In this document: positions 19,701 through 28,686 of the stretch, one piece after another
How the letters are laid out: the number at the start of each line of letters is the position of its first letter
Position numbering within the stretch: the first letter of the stretch is position 1
Source of the DNA: QVMG01 sp032073245
GTDB lineage: Bacteria; Bacteroidota; Bacteroidia; Bacteroidales; Tannerellaceae
Length of the DNA: 64,000 nucleotides
Direction of reading: 5' to 3'
NCBI GenBank assembly: GCA_032073245.1
Contig: DAMANX010000003.1
Coordinates: forward strand, 1 to 64,000
Notes under the pieces: model-generated
What the model saw: the letters and a program-made list of their open reading frames with translations, nothing else
The model's database searches: none
Told to the model about the DNA's origin: nothing
Made by a program: the position numbers and the translations under genes

Positions 19701-20652
19701 AGTATTAATTGAGAAACATGGAGGAACAATTGGAGCCCAAAGCAATAAAGGGAAAGGTGCCACTTTCTATTTTGAATTACCTCTTCAGACGGCAATTAAT
19801 CAGTCTATTTATGAGAAGAATGAGTTAGTAAATGAAAAAAACATGCCAACGATCAATATTAACGAATCTTTTTTTTCCTGTGCTTCTCTTTCAATCCTAA
19901 TTGTTGAAGATAAAGAAGAACTACGCTTATTTCTCAGGGATACATTCAAAGATATATTTGGCTCTGTTTATACGGCCGAAGATGGACTAGATGCTTTAGA
20001 ACAAATAAAATCAAAGCAACCGGACATTATCGTCAGTGATGTAATGATGCCCCGAATGGATGGTTATGAATTATGTAAACATATTAAAAATACGATTGAG
20101 ATTAGCCATATACCTATTATTCTCCTAACGGCCAAATGCGACCCAGACAGTACTTCCTTCGGTTATAAACTAGGTGCAGATTTTTATATGCCTAAGCCTT
20201 TTGACGTTGATTTCCTTCAGAATATTATAGTAAATCTTTTAAAAACGCGTGAAGCTATCCGAGATAAATTTAAAAATACCTCTTCTCTTATATCACCACA
20301 GGAAACAACAATCAGTAGCGCCGATGAAAGGTTTATGATTAAACTAAACGAGTTGATTATTAAAAACCTCAATAGCCAGGAGTTGGATGTAAAATTCTTA
20401 ATGGCTGAAATGGCAATGAGCCGGGCATCCCTGTATAATAAAATGAAAACCTTAACCGGCTTAGGAGTGAATGATTACATAAATAAAATTCGTATAGAAA
20501 AGGCAGGAGAACTACTTATTCATACAGATATGAGCATTGCAGAAGTAGCTTTTGAAACCGGCTTTACCTATCAACGCTATTTTAGTACTATTTTCAAAGA
20601 GATAAAAGGCGTAACCCCCAGTCAATTCAAAAAAGAAAATAATTCCACTTAG
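16717..20652 (+). CDS. Hybrid two-component system regulator (HTCS) of the glycan operon
   Basis: One-protein sensor and regulator, 1311 residues. A signal/anchor at 1-20 is followed by a periplasmic two-component-regulator propeller (about 25-630, with repeats such as MLWIGTRSGLNCYD, MIWVGTDGGGIG and MLWIGTDGGGINKYNP). A Y_Y_Y domain (about 650-745) and a transmembrane helix (about 758-780) come next. The histidine kinase core has His812 in NISHELRTPLT and the ATPase motifs DEGIGLD and GSGIGLSYS. A receiver domain has Asp1108 in IIVSDVMMPRMDG. An AraC-type DNA-binding domain (about 1210-1305) ends VTPSQFKKE. HTCS proteins bind an oligosaccharide in the periplasm and activate the adjacent SusC/D operon; the divergent placement 198 bp from susC fits. 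Confidence 0.93.
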   Translation: MRFRINKPVLIILISCCLLWKGWGNNNSYYFKQIAIEHGLSQSSITSIVFDQKGMLWIGTRSGLNCYDQHELTSFFYEKDKEGSLPGNYILFVAEDSSNTIWVSTNKGIVKYDPGTNTFISVIPEKAYSYINIPGGILFSGDNVLYKYNYRESTFYKINLDPTIQQLSHDTYKLFKLLAFDDEKVLIATKNEGFFTYNFNNDEIKQLPFGNTPTLLSVCTSSSGDIYCSYFKKGLFCFNNAGELTAHYTTENSNLSNDIILDIVEKDGMIWVGTDGGGIGILNPATHEITTLQHIPGDASSLPVNSITILYNDKENNLWAGTVRGGIFGIKETYIRSYIDVALNNTNGLSEKAVISMYEDDSSMLWIGTDGGGINKYNPFTNEFTHYPATYGDKVASITGFSSTELLISLYSKGVFIVDKVTGRYRPFTIVNEEVHLEECFGGYMLLAHKMPDNRILILSQHGYLYNPLNKQFTPITTKEGDSFPGALNLQYAEDSVILLTKDNHIFTLSLETNELETLFAIEPHETIRSLCYDNEGTLWIGSDEGLSYYKLDEKILHRIETKMFNDVSYLFLDNTDRLWISAQNMLFSYIIKENRFVIWDESDGFSPNEILFMYQKPSITNNIYLAGINGLVKIDKNISYNAKTQPKVGLVDIIYNGSSSLNLLRQSDKTIEIPWNYTSLSIVMGLSEKDLFRQTLYRYSIAGLNNQYIESYNHKLDIPQLLPGRYSVMASCNTKSGNWSQPVRILTINVLSPWYQRSWFILLCVVTTLYVISGIVYTILRRNKNRLKWEKKEHEQTVNEEKIRFLVNISHELRTPLTLIYAPLKRLIQKDINKLDQEVVMEQLKAVYKQSRQMKNIINMVLDLNRLNSEYETLQMRPHILNQWIQTISEDFRNEFKERNIQLVFQLDDSIQMVWFDEWKCQIVLSNLLMNALKFSEPNTQIILSTQMNHGSVRISVCDEGIGLDNVDINKLFTRFYQGKHPENGSGIGLSYSKVLIEKHGGTIGAQSNKGKGATFYFELPLQTAINQSIYEKNELVNEKNMPTININESFFSCASLSILIVEDKEELRLFLRDTFKDIFGSVYTAEDGLDALEQIKSKQPDIIVSDVMMPRMDGYELCKHIKNTIEISHIPIILLTAKCDPDSTSFGYKLGADFYMPKPFDVDFLQNIIVNLLKTREAIRDKFKNTSSLISPQETTISSADERFMIKLNELIIKNLNSQELDVKFLMAEMAMSRASLYNKMKTLTGLGVNDYINKIRIEKAGELLIHTDMSIAEVAFETGFTYQRYFSTIFKEIKGVTPSQFKKENNST

Positions 20653-20655
20653 GGT

Positions 20656-20692
20656 CTTTAATGCCTTTAAAGGCATTAAAGGCATTAAAGGC
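20656..20692. repeat. 26-bp perfect palindrome plus short direct repeats
   Basis: CTTTAATGCC-TTTAAA-GGCATTAAAG (20656-20681) is perfectly self-complementary without a loop. Its right half is then repeated as GCATTAAAGGC. It starts 3 bp after the HTCS stop codon and may fold as a transcript-end hairpin, although no T-run follows directly. Confidence 0.7.
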
Positions 20693-20704
20693 TTGTAAAA
20701 ACAA

Positions 20705-20735
20705 AATAAAAAAGCCATTCCAATAACGGAATGGC
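20705..20735 (-). terminator. Rho-independent terminator of the sdhCAB operon
   Basis: Read on the minus strand, GCCATTCC pairs with GGAATGGC (20714-20721 with 20728-20735) around a 6-nt loop. A T-rich run follows (complement of 20705-20713). It lies 22 bp after the sdhB stop. Confidence 0.85.
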
Positions 20736-20757
20736 CTTATTATCATGAAATATTTAT

Positions 20758-21513
20758 TTAGTCCTTCAATTTTGCTGTAATAAACTCACGGTTTAGACGA
20801 GCGATATTACTAATTGAGATTGACTTAGGACACTCAGCTTCACAAGCTCGAGTGTTAGTACAGTTACCAAAACCTAATTCGTCCATCTTCGATACCATTG
20901 CTTTTGCACGACGGCTAGCTTCAATCTTACCTTGTGGTAACAAAGCCAACTGGCTTACTTTGGCCGAAACAAATAACATAGCCGAACCATTCTTACAAGC
21001 AGCAACACAAGCACCACATCCGATACATGCAGCAGCATCCATTGCCAGGTCAGCATCCTTCTTAGGAATAGGTATAGCATTTGCATCCGGAATACCTCCT
21101 GTATTAACCGATACAAACCCTCCCGATTGAATGATCTTATCAAATGCATAACGATCTACCATCAAGTCACGAATAACCGGGAAACCGGCAGAACGCCAAG
21201 GTTCGATTGTGATTGTAGCCCCATCATTAAATTTACGCATGTGTAACTGACAAGTAGTGATTTCTGTGTCTGGTCCATGAGGGTGTCCATCAATGTATAA
21301 GGAACACATCCCGCAAATACCTTCACGACAATCATGATCAAATACAACAGGCTCTTTTCCTTCATTCACTAATTGCTCATTCAGGATATCAAGCATTTCA
21401 AGGAAAGAACTTCCCTGAGAGATCCCTTTCAACTGATACGTCTCAAAAGCACCTTTTGCTTTCGGACCTCTTTGACGCCATACTTTCAGTGTGATATCTA
21501 TATTTTTGTCCAT
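20758..21513 (-). CDS. sdhB: Succinate dehydrogenase/fumarate reductase iron-sulfur subunit
   Basis: Electron-transfer subunit of the membrane quinone:fumarate/succinate enzyme. The N-terminal ferredoxin fold has the [2Fe-2S] ligands in CREGICGMCSLY and a further Cys in TTCQLHMR. The C-terminal domain has CIGCGACVAACKNG and CTNTRACEAECPKSI for the [4Fe-4S] and [3Fe-4S] clusters. I chose the start at 21513 (MDKNIDITLKV), 13 bp after the sdhA stop. The in-frame Met 20 codons further upstream would overlap sdhA and add a tail not found in the family. Length is then 251 residues, normal for Bacteroidetes. Last gene of sdhCAB. Confidence 0.93.
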   Translation of the reverse strand: MDKNIDITLKVWRQRGPKAKGAFETYQLKGISQGSSFLEMLDILNEQLVNEGKEPVVFDHDCREGICGMCSLYIDGHPHGPDTEITTCQLHMRKFNDGATITIEPWRSAGFPVIRDLMVDRYAFDKIIQSGGFVSVNTGGIPDANAIPIPKKDADLAMDAAACIGCGACVAACKNGSAMLFVSAKVSQLALLPQGKIEASRRAKAMVSKMDELGFGNCTNTRACEAECPKSISISNIARLNREFITAKLKD

Positions 21514-21526
21514 TGCAGTTTCTTTT

Positions 21527-23467
21527 TTAGTTCTTATAATTCCTTTGTTGACGTACCACGAATTCGTAATCAAGAGGCTCTTTTAGCATAACCGGATCCT
21601 TGTCTTCACCTTGATATTCCCAGCAGGATACATACGAGAATTCATCATCACGGCGAAGAGCTTCCCCTTCCGGTGTCTGATATTCTTCGCGGAAGTGGCC
21701 TCCGCAAGACTCGGCACGGTCATAAGCATCATGAGCCATCAATTCACCGATTTCCAGGAAGTCCGCTAAACGAAGGGCTTTTTCCAATTCAACATTCAAG
21801 TCATCTCCCTTACCCGGGATACGCACATTGCTCCAGAATTCCTTTTTAAGGTTCTTCATCATCTGAATAGCCTCTTTCAATCCCTCAGCATTACGAGCCA
21901 TACCAACATGATCCCACATGATATGTCCCAATTCTTTATGAATACTGTCAACAGAACGTTTCCCTTGTATGTTCATCAAGCGAGTAATACGATTTTGGAT
22001 TTCTTCCTCTGCTTTGTCAAATTCTGGTAGTGTTGTGCTGAAACGTGGAACCTGAATCTGATCTGCCAAATAGTTTTGGATAGTATATGGCAATACGAAA
22101 TAACCATCAGCCAATCCCTGCATCAAAGCAGATGCCCCTAGACGGTTTGCACCATGATCAGAGAAGTTTGCTTCTCCGATAGCAAATAGTCCCGGAATAG
22201 AAGTCTGCAATTCATAATCTACCCAAAGTCCACCCATAGAATAGTGTAATGCAGGGAAGATCATCATTGGAGTTTCATAAGGATTGTCATCAACAATCTT
22301 TTCATACATCTGGAAAAGATTTCCGTAACGAGCTTCTACTACATTCTTTCCTAAGCGGTTGATAGCTTCAGAGAAATCAAGGTAAACTGCCTGGCCAGAT
22401 CCTACACCATATCCTGCATCGCAACGTTCTTTGGCTGCACGGGATGCTACGTCACGTGGAACCAGGTTACCGAATGCCGGATACCGGCGTTCCAGATAAT
22501 AATCACGGTCTTCTTCTGCAATCTGTGTCGGTTTCATTTTACCGGCACGAATAGCTTCGGAATCTTTAATATTTTTAGGTACCCAGATCCGTCCGTCATT
22601 ACGTAACGATTCAGACATCAGGGTTAGTTTAGACTGGAATTCTCCATGTACAGGGATACAAGTCGGGTGAATCTGTACCATACAAGGATTTGCAAAGTAA
22701 GCCCCTTTCTTATAACATTGCCATACAGCAGAGCCATTAGACGCCATTGCATTAGTAGAAAGGAAGAATGTATTTACATAACCACCAGTAGCAACTACTA
22801 CAGCGTGAGCAGCAAAACGTTCTACTTTACCAGTTACAAGGTTACGTGCCAGAATACCACGTGCACGGCCATCTACTTTTACCACATCCAACATTTCATG
22901 GCGGGTATACATCTTCACTTTATTCAAACCTATCTGACGGCTCAATGCAGAATAAGCGCCTAACAACAATTGTTGTCCCGTTTGGCCACGGGCATAGAAT
23001 GTACGTGATACCTGAGCCCCACCGAAAGAACGGTTATCTAACAAACCACCGTATTCACGTGCAAAAGGAACGCCTTGTGCAACACATTGGTCGATAATTG
23101 CATTGGAAACTTCAGCCAAACGATACACATTTGCTTCACGGGCACGATAGTCACCCCCTTTAATTGTATCGTAGAACAAACGATAAACCGAGTCGCCATC
23201 GTTCTGATAATTCTTAGCAGCATTGATACCTCCCTGTGCAGCAATTGAGTGAGCGCGACGAGGAGAATCCTGAATACAGAAGTTTAATACATTGAATCCC
23301 ATTTCTGCTAATGAAGCAGCTGCAGAAGCACCAGCCAAACCGGTTCCTACTACGATAATATCGAGACGACGCTTATTAGCCGGGTTCACCAGTTTTTGGT
23401 GAGCTTTATAATCATTCCATTTGTCAGCCAACTGGCCTTGAGGAATTTTAGAATCTATCTTAGTCAT
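21527..23467 (-). CDS. sdhA: Fumarate reductase/succinate dehydrogenase flavoprotein subunit
   Basis: Catalytic subunit of the complex, 646 residues, cytoplasmic face of the membrane. The FAD-binding Rossmann motif is VVGTGLAGASAA (about 36-47). The covalent FAD histidine lies in RRAHSIAAQGGIN. FAD-domain motifs GGYVNTFFLSTNA and GLFAIGEANFSDHGANRLG are present, as is the C-terminal helical domain. In Bacteroidales this enzyme mainly reduces fumarate to succinate during anaerobic growth. Spacing to sdhC is 49 bp and to sdhB 13 bp. Confidence 0.95.
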   Translation of the reverse strand: MTKIDSKIPQGQLADKWNDYKAHQKLVNPANKRRLDIIVVGTGLAGASAAASLAEMGFNVLNFCIQDSPRRAHSIAAQGGINAAKNYQNDGDSVYRLFYDTIKGGDYRAREANVYRLAEVSNAIIDQCVAQGVPFAREYGGLLDNRSFGGAQVSRTFYARGQTGQQLLLGAYSALSRQIGLNKVKMYTRHEMLDVVKVDGRARGILARNLVTGKVERFAAHAVVVATGGYVNTFFLSTNAMASNGSAVWQCYKKGAYFANPCMVQIHPTCIPVHGEFQSKLTLMSESLRNDGRIWVPKNIKDSEAIRAGKMKPTQIAEEDRDYYLERRYPAFGNLVPRDVASRAAKERCDAGYGVGSGQAVYLDFSEAINRLGKNVVEARYGNLFQMYEKIVDDNPYETPMMIFPALHYSMGGLWVDYELQTSIPGLFAIGEANFSDHGANRLGASALMQGLADGYFVLPYTIQNYLADQIQVPRFSTTLPEFDKAEEEIQNRITRLMNIQGKRSVDSIHKELGHIMWDHVGMARNAEGLKEAIQMMKNLKKEFWSNVRIPGKGDDLNVELEKALRLADFLEIGELMAHDAYDRAESCGGHFREEYQTPEGEALRRDDEFSYVSCWEYQGEDKDPVMLKEPLDYEFVVRQQRNYKN

Positions 23468-23516
23468 ACTATTTATTTCTATAATTGATTACACTTTAAT
23501 AAAGAGTAAGAACCGC

Positions 23517-24203
23517 TTAGAGCAAGCTCTTCACATAGAAGAAAATGGTTACAAATGCAAAAGCCAGGCAAAGAAGAGTAGCATAGATATTACCTATCCA
23601 TCTCCAACGGTTAATCCAGATGTTATTGTTCCAACCGATTGTCTGGATAGCACTCCAGAAACCGTGTGTAAGGTGGAACCACAAAGCTACATACCAAACC
23701 AGGTAACAAATAACCACCCAAAGCTGGCTGAAATAGTAATTAATGAAAGCAGCCCCATCCTGTGGAGATACCATCGCCGCTCCCAGTTCTACAGAATGAT
23801 GCCCGATCAACTCGGCAAACATCATTTTATACCAGAACTGTGCAAAGTGTAATAACATGAAACCAACAATGATCAAACCAAGAACAAACATATTCTTAGA
23901 TGCCCATTCTACTTTGTCCTGACGTACATTTACAGCATAGCGGTCATTACCACGAGCTTTCAGATTCTGAAACGTAAGGAGCAGTGCATACAAAAAGTGG
24001 ATTCCGACACCAGCTGCCAATACTAGCGTAGCAGCTACTGCATACCAATTAGCCCCCAAAAGTGAACAGATCATGTTGTAAGCCTCTTCAGAAAAAACTG
24101 CTGTTACGTTCATGGCCGCATGAAACGTAAGGAACAGAAGAAGAAAGATACCCGATATACTCATTATCAGCTTCTTTCCAATAGAAGAATTAAGTAACCA
24201 CAT
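23517..24203 (-). CDS. sdhC: Succinate dehydrogenase/fumarate reductase cytochrome b subunit
   Basis: Single di-haem cytochrome b membrane anchor (type B), 228 residues with five hydrophobic helices (about 10-35, 55-80, 100-125, 155-180, 200-225). Histidines within helices (FHAAMNV, GIHFLYALL, LLHFAQFWY, LWFHLTHGFWS) are the expected haem ligands. It passes electrons between menaquinol and the iron-sulfur subunit. First gene of sdhCAB, with a Bacteroidetes-type promoter 66 bp upstream. Confidence 0.93.
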   Translation of the reverse strand: MWLLNSSIGKKLIMSISGIFLLLFLTFHAAMNVTAVFSEEAYNMICSLLGANWYAVAATLVLAAGVGIHFLYALLLTFQNLKARGNDRYAVNVRQDKVEWASKNMFVLGLIIVGFMLLHFAQFWYKMMFAELIGHHSVELGAAMVSPQDGAAFINYYFSQLWVVICYLVWYVALWFHLTHGFWSAIQTIGWNNNIWINRWRWIGNIYATLLCLAFAFVTIFFYVKSLL

Positions 24204-24268
24204 AAGATAATAATTTAAGTTATTTAGTTGTTTATAAGTTTCCCTTTAGTAGCATTTCAATTAAACCG

Positions 24269-24300
24269 CAAAGGTATGTCAAATAGATATAGTAAGCAAT
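24269..24300 (-). promoter_or_regulatory. Promoter of sdhCAB
   Basis: On the minus strand TACCTTTG (24269-24276) matches TAnnTTTG. ATTG (24297-24300) sits 20 bp upstream as a weak -33 element. The leader to the sdhC ATG would be about 60 nt. Confidence 0.5.
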
Positions 24301-24434
24301 AAATTAAAGAAATATTTCATCAATCAGAGAAGTAATAAAAACAAAGGAATATCCGCAGATAGAAAGCACTGCTTAATATTAATCTTTCCTTAAATATCCC
24401 TTACAATTGGGAAAATATAAGGCATTAAAACTAA

Positions 24435-24518
24435 CGTCGATAGCTGTCGTTTATAACGTTGATAGTTATCGACGATACATTTGATAACTATCAACTATAT
24501 AAACGATAGCTATCAACG
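24435..24518. repeat. Four-unit palindromic decamer array, 22-bp period (array A)
   Basis: Four decamers of form GATA-NN-TATC start at 24439 (GATAGCTGTC, one arm imperfect), 24461 (GATAGTTATC), 24483 (GATAACTATC) and 24505 (GATAGCTATC). They are exactly 22 bp apart with 12-bp spacers. The two halves of the array are inverted copies: 24435-24470 pairs with 24483-24518 at 32 of 36 positions around a 12-nt loop. It lies between the divergent sdhC and HTCS promoters. It could be an operator array, a large RNA hairpin or a dispersed intergenic element. A second array of the same geometry but different sequence is at 57277-57352. Confidence 0.9.
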
Positions 24519-24625
24519 CAAGAATTCCTTGTAGTTTCAACCATTAATATACATTTTCTATAAAACAAATTCAGCTCGATTTAAGATCTCATTAAAAAGA
24601 ACTATGATGATTCGTTTTTCGAATG

Positions 24626-24656
24626 CTTGGTTTTAATTAGTAATTGTTTACATTTG
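24626..24656 (+). promoter_or_regulatory. Promoter of the orphan HTCS gene
   Basis: TACATTTG (24649-24656) matches the -7 consensus. CTTG (24626-24629) is placed 19 bp upstream as the -33 element. The ATG is 22 bp downstream at 24679. Confidence 0.6.
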
Positions 24657-24678
24657 TAGTATCTAATTAAGATTCTGT

Positions 24679-27600
24679 ATGATGAAGAAAGCACTTTGCG
24701 CGCTTTTCTGCCTTTTATATTGTCAGGCCGTTTATCCAATCTATTTCAAACATATTGGAATGAATGATGGGTTGGCCCAAACTTCTGTTATGTCTATCTA
24801 TCAGGATCAATTGGGGCGAATGTGGTTTGGCACTCGCGAGGGGATCACAGTCTATGATGGCGTCAATACAACTATTTATAAACCTTGGTCAAACGAGAAT
24901 AACAAAAGCAGCACAGAGGTGCTTTATGGTAATGAATGTGACTTTATTCGCGGTAATAAAAAAGGGGATATTTTCTTTCGGAATAGCGGTGCTCTAATGC
25001 GTTATGATATTCGAAAACAGACATTTCATATTGTTCGCTCCAACAATATACGTACTGTTACCTCATATAAAAATGAGATCTGGTGTGCTTCGAGAGACTC
25101 ATTATATTCTTATGATGTTTCCAGCGATAGCCTGAAGTTCCAACTCAAAACCAATATACCTACAATCTTTTGTCTATTAATAACAAAAGATAAAATATGG
25201 ATAGGAGATACGAAAGGGCTTTATGTCATTGAAGAAGGAAAAGAAGCCCGGTTAGTTATCCCCAATATAGACATTTATAGCATTTTTGAAAGTTCAAATA
25301 AAGAAATATGGGTAGGAAGCCGTATGGAGGGTTTATACAGGATTGCAACTGATGGAACAATAACATCCTATAAAGAAACGGATCCCTTACCTAGACGCAT
25401 AGCCAGCAATCAAATTCGTGAGTTTATAGAAGATACTTATGGGAATATATGGTTTGGAACCTTTGGGGGATTACAAAAGTATAATCCCTATACAAATGAG
25501 TTTTCCATTTATTCACGCGATCGATTGCCTGGTAGCCTAAGCCATTCTTCCGTCTTTTCCCTCTGCCTCGACCGGCAAGGAACTATTTGGGCAGGAACTT
25601 ATTATGGAGGGGTTAATTATTTTAATCCGGAAAGTGATATTTTCTCACATTATGTGGATGATCCTACCCGGGAAGATTGCCTGAATTATCCATTTGTCGG
25701 ACACATGATAGAAGACAAAGAAGGAAATATCTGGATTTGTACGGAAGGAGGAGGATTAAACCGCCTGGATCGTAAAAAACGTACTTTTCGTTATTTCTCC
25801 ACACGGAACCGGCAGAATGCGCCGGGGCACAACAACCTCAAAAGTATTTGTTATGATGAAGAAAACGATATGCTCTACCTGGGTACACACACAGGGGGCC
25901 TCTCGCGCTTCCACATCCCAACGGAAAAATTCCATAACTACCTATATGAACCAGGCGATCCTACTACACGCCCCAATAATATCATACTGAATACGGAGAT
26001 ATATGACGGATATCTCTATGTTACTGCACGTAACGGAACATTCCGCATGAATGTTAAAACTGGAGAATTTACTCCATTCATCCGTGATTGCAGTACTTTT
26101 AAGATCGACTCCAGAGGTAATTTATGGTATGCTTTATCTGGGCAACTTGCCCGAATAAATCTGCAGGATACATCGGATATTGAAACTTTTTACCTCCGGG
26201 ATCATGGCATCCGCTTTAGTGCCACCTGTATTGTTGAATATCGAGGTTCAATTTATTTTGGCACACAAGGATCAGGCCTTTATCGTTACAATGAAACAGA
26301 TAAAACCTTTACATCCTATACTGTAGACAATGGATTCCTTTTGAGTAATTATTGTTACGACATGGCAGTTACCAACAGAGGTGAACTGGTAATTACCAGC
26401 GATAAAGGAATTACCTTTTTACATCCTATAACTGAGACAGCACGGTTTATCAAATTAGGAGTAACCCTCCCGTTGGCATCCATCTCGGAAGGGTGTGGAG
26501 TGTTGGTATGCCGTAACAACGAATTGTTTGTCGGTGGAACCAATGGCCTCATATCATTCATAGAAGACGGTCTTATTCACAAAGAAAAAGATTATACTCT
26601 TTTCTTTTCCGATTTATATATAGATAACGAGAAAGTATATCCAGGTGACGACACACATGTTTTGAAAGATGCATTATCCTACTCTAAAAACATAAAGCTA
26701 AGTTATGATCAAAACAACATAATCATACAGTTTGCATCCAACAACTATGTAGACACTCAGCGAAGCAACGAATATGAATATATGCTAACCGGTTTCGATA
26801 GTGAATGGATACCAACAAACATGACTAATATCTATTATACCAACCTTAACCCCGGATCTTATGAACTGCTAGTTCGTGAAAGGGAACTCCCACTCCATTC
26901 CCCTCAACGTCAAGGAATATCACTCGCAATTCATATCGCTCAGCCTTGGTACAATACCACATGGGCATGGTTACTTTATATTCTGACAACTTTGGGTATA
27001 ATTACTATGACTATCAGAACCCGCAATGCGAGACGTCAATTGGCCATGTCGTTGGAAATGGAACGTAAAGATAAAGAGAGAAACGAAGAACTTAATCAGG
27101 CAAAGCTCCGTTTTTTCACTAATATCAGTCATGAGTTCCGCACCCCGCTTACATTGATTATCAGTCAGATCGATCTTCTGTTCCAGAGTACATCACTTTC
27201 ACCTTCAGTCTACAATAAAATCATCAAGATCAGTAAGAATGCCAATCAGATGCGTAATCTGATCAGTGAGTTACTTGAATTCAGAAAATTTGAACAAAAC
27301 TTTGTCGCACTACGTGTATCCCAACAGAATTTAGTTCCTTTTCTCAAAGATATTTTCCTTTCTTTTCATGAAATGGCTACTCAACAGCAAATCACCTTTC
27401 ATTTCGATTATGCCAAAGAGGAACTACCCTTATGGTTTGATGGCAATCAACTACAAAAAGTTTTCTACAATCTGATATCTAATGCTTTTAAGTATACGAA
27501 AGAGAATGGAACTATCGAATTGGTCATTGAGGAAGAAGGAGAGATCGTTACAATAAAAGTAATCGATAACGGAATAGGGCTTTCTTCCAGTGATGCCAAA

Positions 27601-28680
27601 CGTATTTTCGATCGTTTCTACCAAGCCGAGAATGGAATGCAGTCATCCGCTTCCAATCCCGGAACAGGTATAGGCCTTGCCCTTAGTCAAAATATCGTAG
27701 AGTTGCATCATGGGGAGATCTCCGTACAAAGCGAATTAGGCTATGGCACTATTTTTATGGTACGTTTACTCAAAGGGAAAGAACATTTCGAGAACGACGA
27801 AAAGGCCACTCTACTTGATCAACCTGATGAACCGATGATCACTACCGGTTCTCTACCGGAACCTCTTACCGATAAAGATTATAAGGATATGAGCAAAGCT
27901 TTGCCTATATCTTCGGAAGGTGACCGTTATACTGTATTGATTGTAGAAGATAACGAGGAACTACTTCAAATTCTGCATACATTGTTTGCCCCTATTTATA
28001 AAGTACTACTAGCCCGTGATGGCGAAGAAGGCCTGAAGGCCGCCATGACAGAGAAACCCGATTTGATCGTAAGCGATGTTATGATGCCCAATATGACCGG
28101 AACAGAAATGTGTATTCGTATCAAAAACAATATCGATCTCTGCCATATACCGGTGGTGTTACTCACAGCTTTAAATTCAGTAGAACAAAGCATTGAAGGC
28201 CTCCAACAAGGAGCAGACGACTATATAGGAAAACCTTTCCATTCAAAAGTTCTACTTATTCGCTGCAACAACCTGATTCGTAACAGGCTCCTACTTCAAA
28301 GCAAACTCAACAAACAACCTGATTTCGATATCAGTCTATTAGCCGCCAATGTACTCGACCAGGAACTGCTAGAACGTGTCACCCAAATCATCGATCAACA
28401 TATAGGCGATACCAAATTCGACGTCAATACTTTAGCACGAGAACTGGCTATGAGCCGCAGCTCACTCTTCTCTAAATTCAAAGCCCTTACAGGCATGACC
28501 CCTAACGATTTCATCCAAAGCCACCGCCTCAAACGCGCCGCTTTCTTACTGCGTGAACACTCCGACAGCCAAATTGTCGAAATAGCCGAACAACTAGGCT
28601 TCAGCTCTTCCGTCTATTTCAGCCGCTGCTTCAAAGCCCAATTTGGGATATCTCCGGCTCAATTCCGGAAAGAGAAATAA
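24679..28680 (+). CDS. Orphan hybrid two-component system regulator (HTCS)
   Basis: 1333 residues with the same plan as the HTCS at 16717: signal peptide (1-20), periplasmic propeller repeats (MWFGTREGITVYD, IWFGTFGGLQKYNP, IWAGTYYGGVNYFNP), Y_Y_Y domain (about 680-770) and a transmembrane helix (about 772-795). The kinase has His818 in NISHEFRTPLT, an HATPase domain (DNGIGLSSSD, GTGIGLALS), a receiver with Asp1133 in LIVSDVMMPN, and an AraC-type domain ending ISPAQFRKE. Such regulators normally lie beside the SusC/D operon they control. Here the neighbours are sdhC (divergent) and a decayed fic remnant starting 6 bp after the stop, so the target operon is missing from the window. The sensed glycan is unknown. 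Confidence 0.92.
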   Translation: MMKKALCALFCLLYCQAVYPIYFKHIGMNDGLAQTSVMSIYQDQLGRMWFGTREGITVYDGVNTTIYKPWSNENNKSSTEVLYGNECDFIRGNKKGDIFFRNSGALMRYDIRKQTFHIVRSNNIRTVTSYKNEIWCASRDSLYSYDVSSDSLKFQLKTNIPTIFCLLITKDKIWIGDTKGLYVIEEGKEARLVIPNIDIYSIFESSNKEIWVGSRMEGLYRIATDGTITSYKETDPLPRRIASNQIREFIEDTYGNIWFGTFGGLQKYNPYTNEFSIYSRDRLPGSLSHSSVFSLCLDRQGTIWAGTYYGGVNYFNPESDIFSHYVDDPTREDCLNYPFVGHMIEDKEGNIWICTEGGGLNRLDRKKRTFRYFSTRNRQNAPGHNNLKSICYDEENDMLYLGTHTGGLSRFHIPTEKFHNYLYEPGDPTTRPNNIILNTEIYDGYLYVTARNGTFRMNVKTGEFTPFIRDCSTFKIDSRGNLWYALSGQLARINLQDTSDIETFYLRDHGIRFSATCIVEYRGSIYFGTQGSGLYRYNETDKTFTSYTVDNGFLLSNYCYDMAVTNRGELVITSDKGITFLHPITETARFIKLGVTLPLASISEGCGVLVCRNNELFVGGTNGLISFIEDGLIHKEKDYTLFFSDLYIDNEKVYPGDDTHVLKDALSYSKNIKLSYDQNNIIIQFASNNYVDTQRSNEYEYMLTGFDSEWIPTNMTNIYYTNLNPGSYELLVRERELPLHSPQRQGISLAIHIAQPWYNTTWAWLLYILTTLGIITMTIRTRNARRQLAMSLEMERKDKERNEELNQAKLRFFTNISHEFRTPLTLIISQIDLLFQSTSLSPSVYNKIIKISKNANQMRNLISELLEFRKFEQNFVALRVSQQNLVPFLKDIFLSFHEMATQQQITFHFDYAKEELPLWFDGNQLQKVFYNLISNAFKYTKENGTIELVIEEEGEIVTIKVIDNGIGLSSSDAKRIFDRFYQAENGMQSSASNPGTGIGLALSQNIVELHHGEISVQSELGYGTIFMVRLLKGKEHFENDEKATLLDQPDEPMITTGSLPEPLTDKDYKDMSKALPISSEGDRYTVLIVEDNEELLQILHTLFAPIYKVLLARDGEEGLKAAMTEKPDLIVSDVMMPNMTGTEMCIRIKNNIDLCHIPVVLLTALNSVEQSIEGLQQGADDYIGKPFHSKVLLIRCNNLIRNRLLLQSKLNKQPDFDISLLAANVLDQELLERVTQIIDQHIGDTKFDVNTLARELAMSRSSLFSKFKALTGMTPNDFIQSHRLKRAAFLLREHSDSQIVEIAEQLGFSSSVYFSRCFKAQFGISPAQFRKEK

Positions 28681-28686
28681 ATATTA

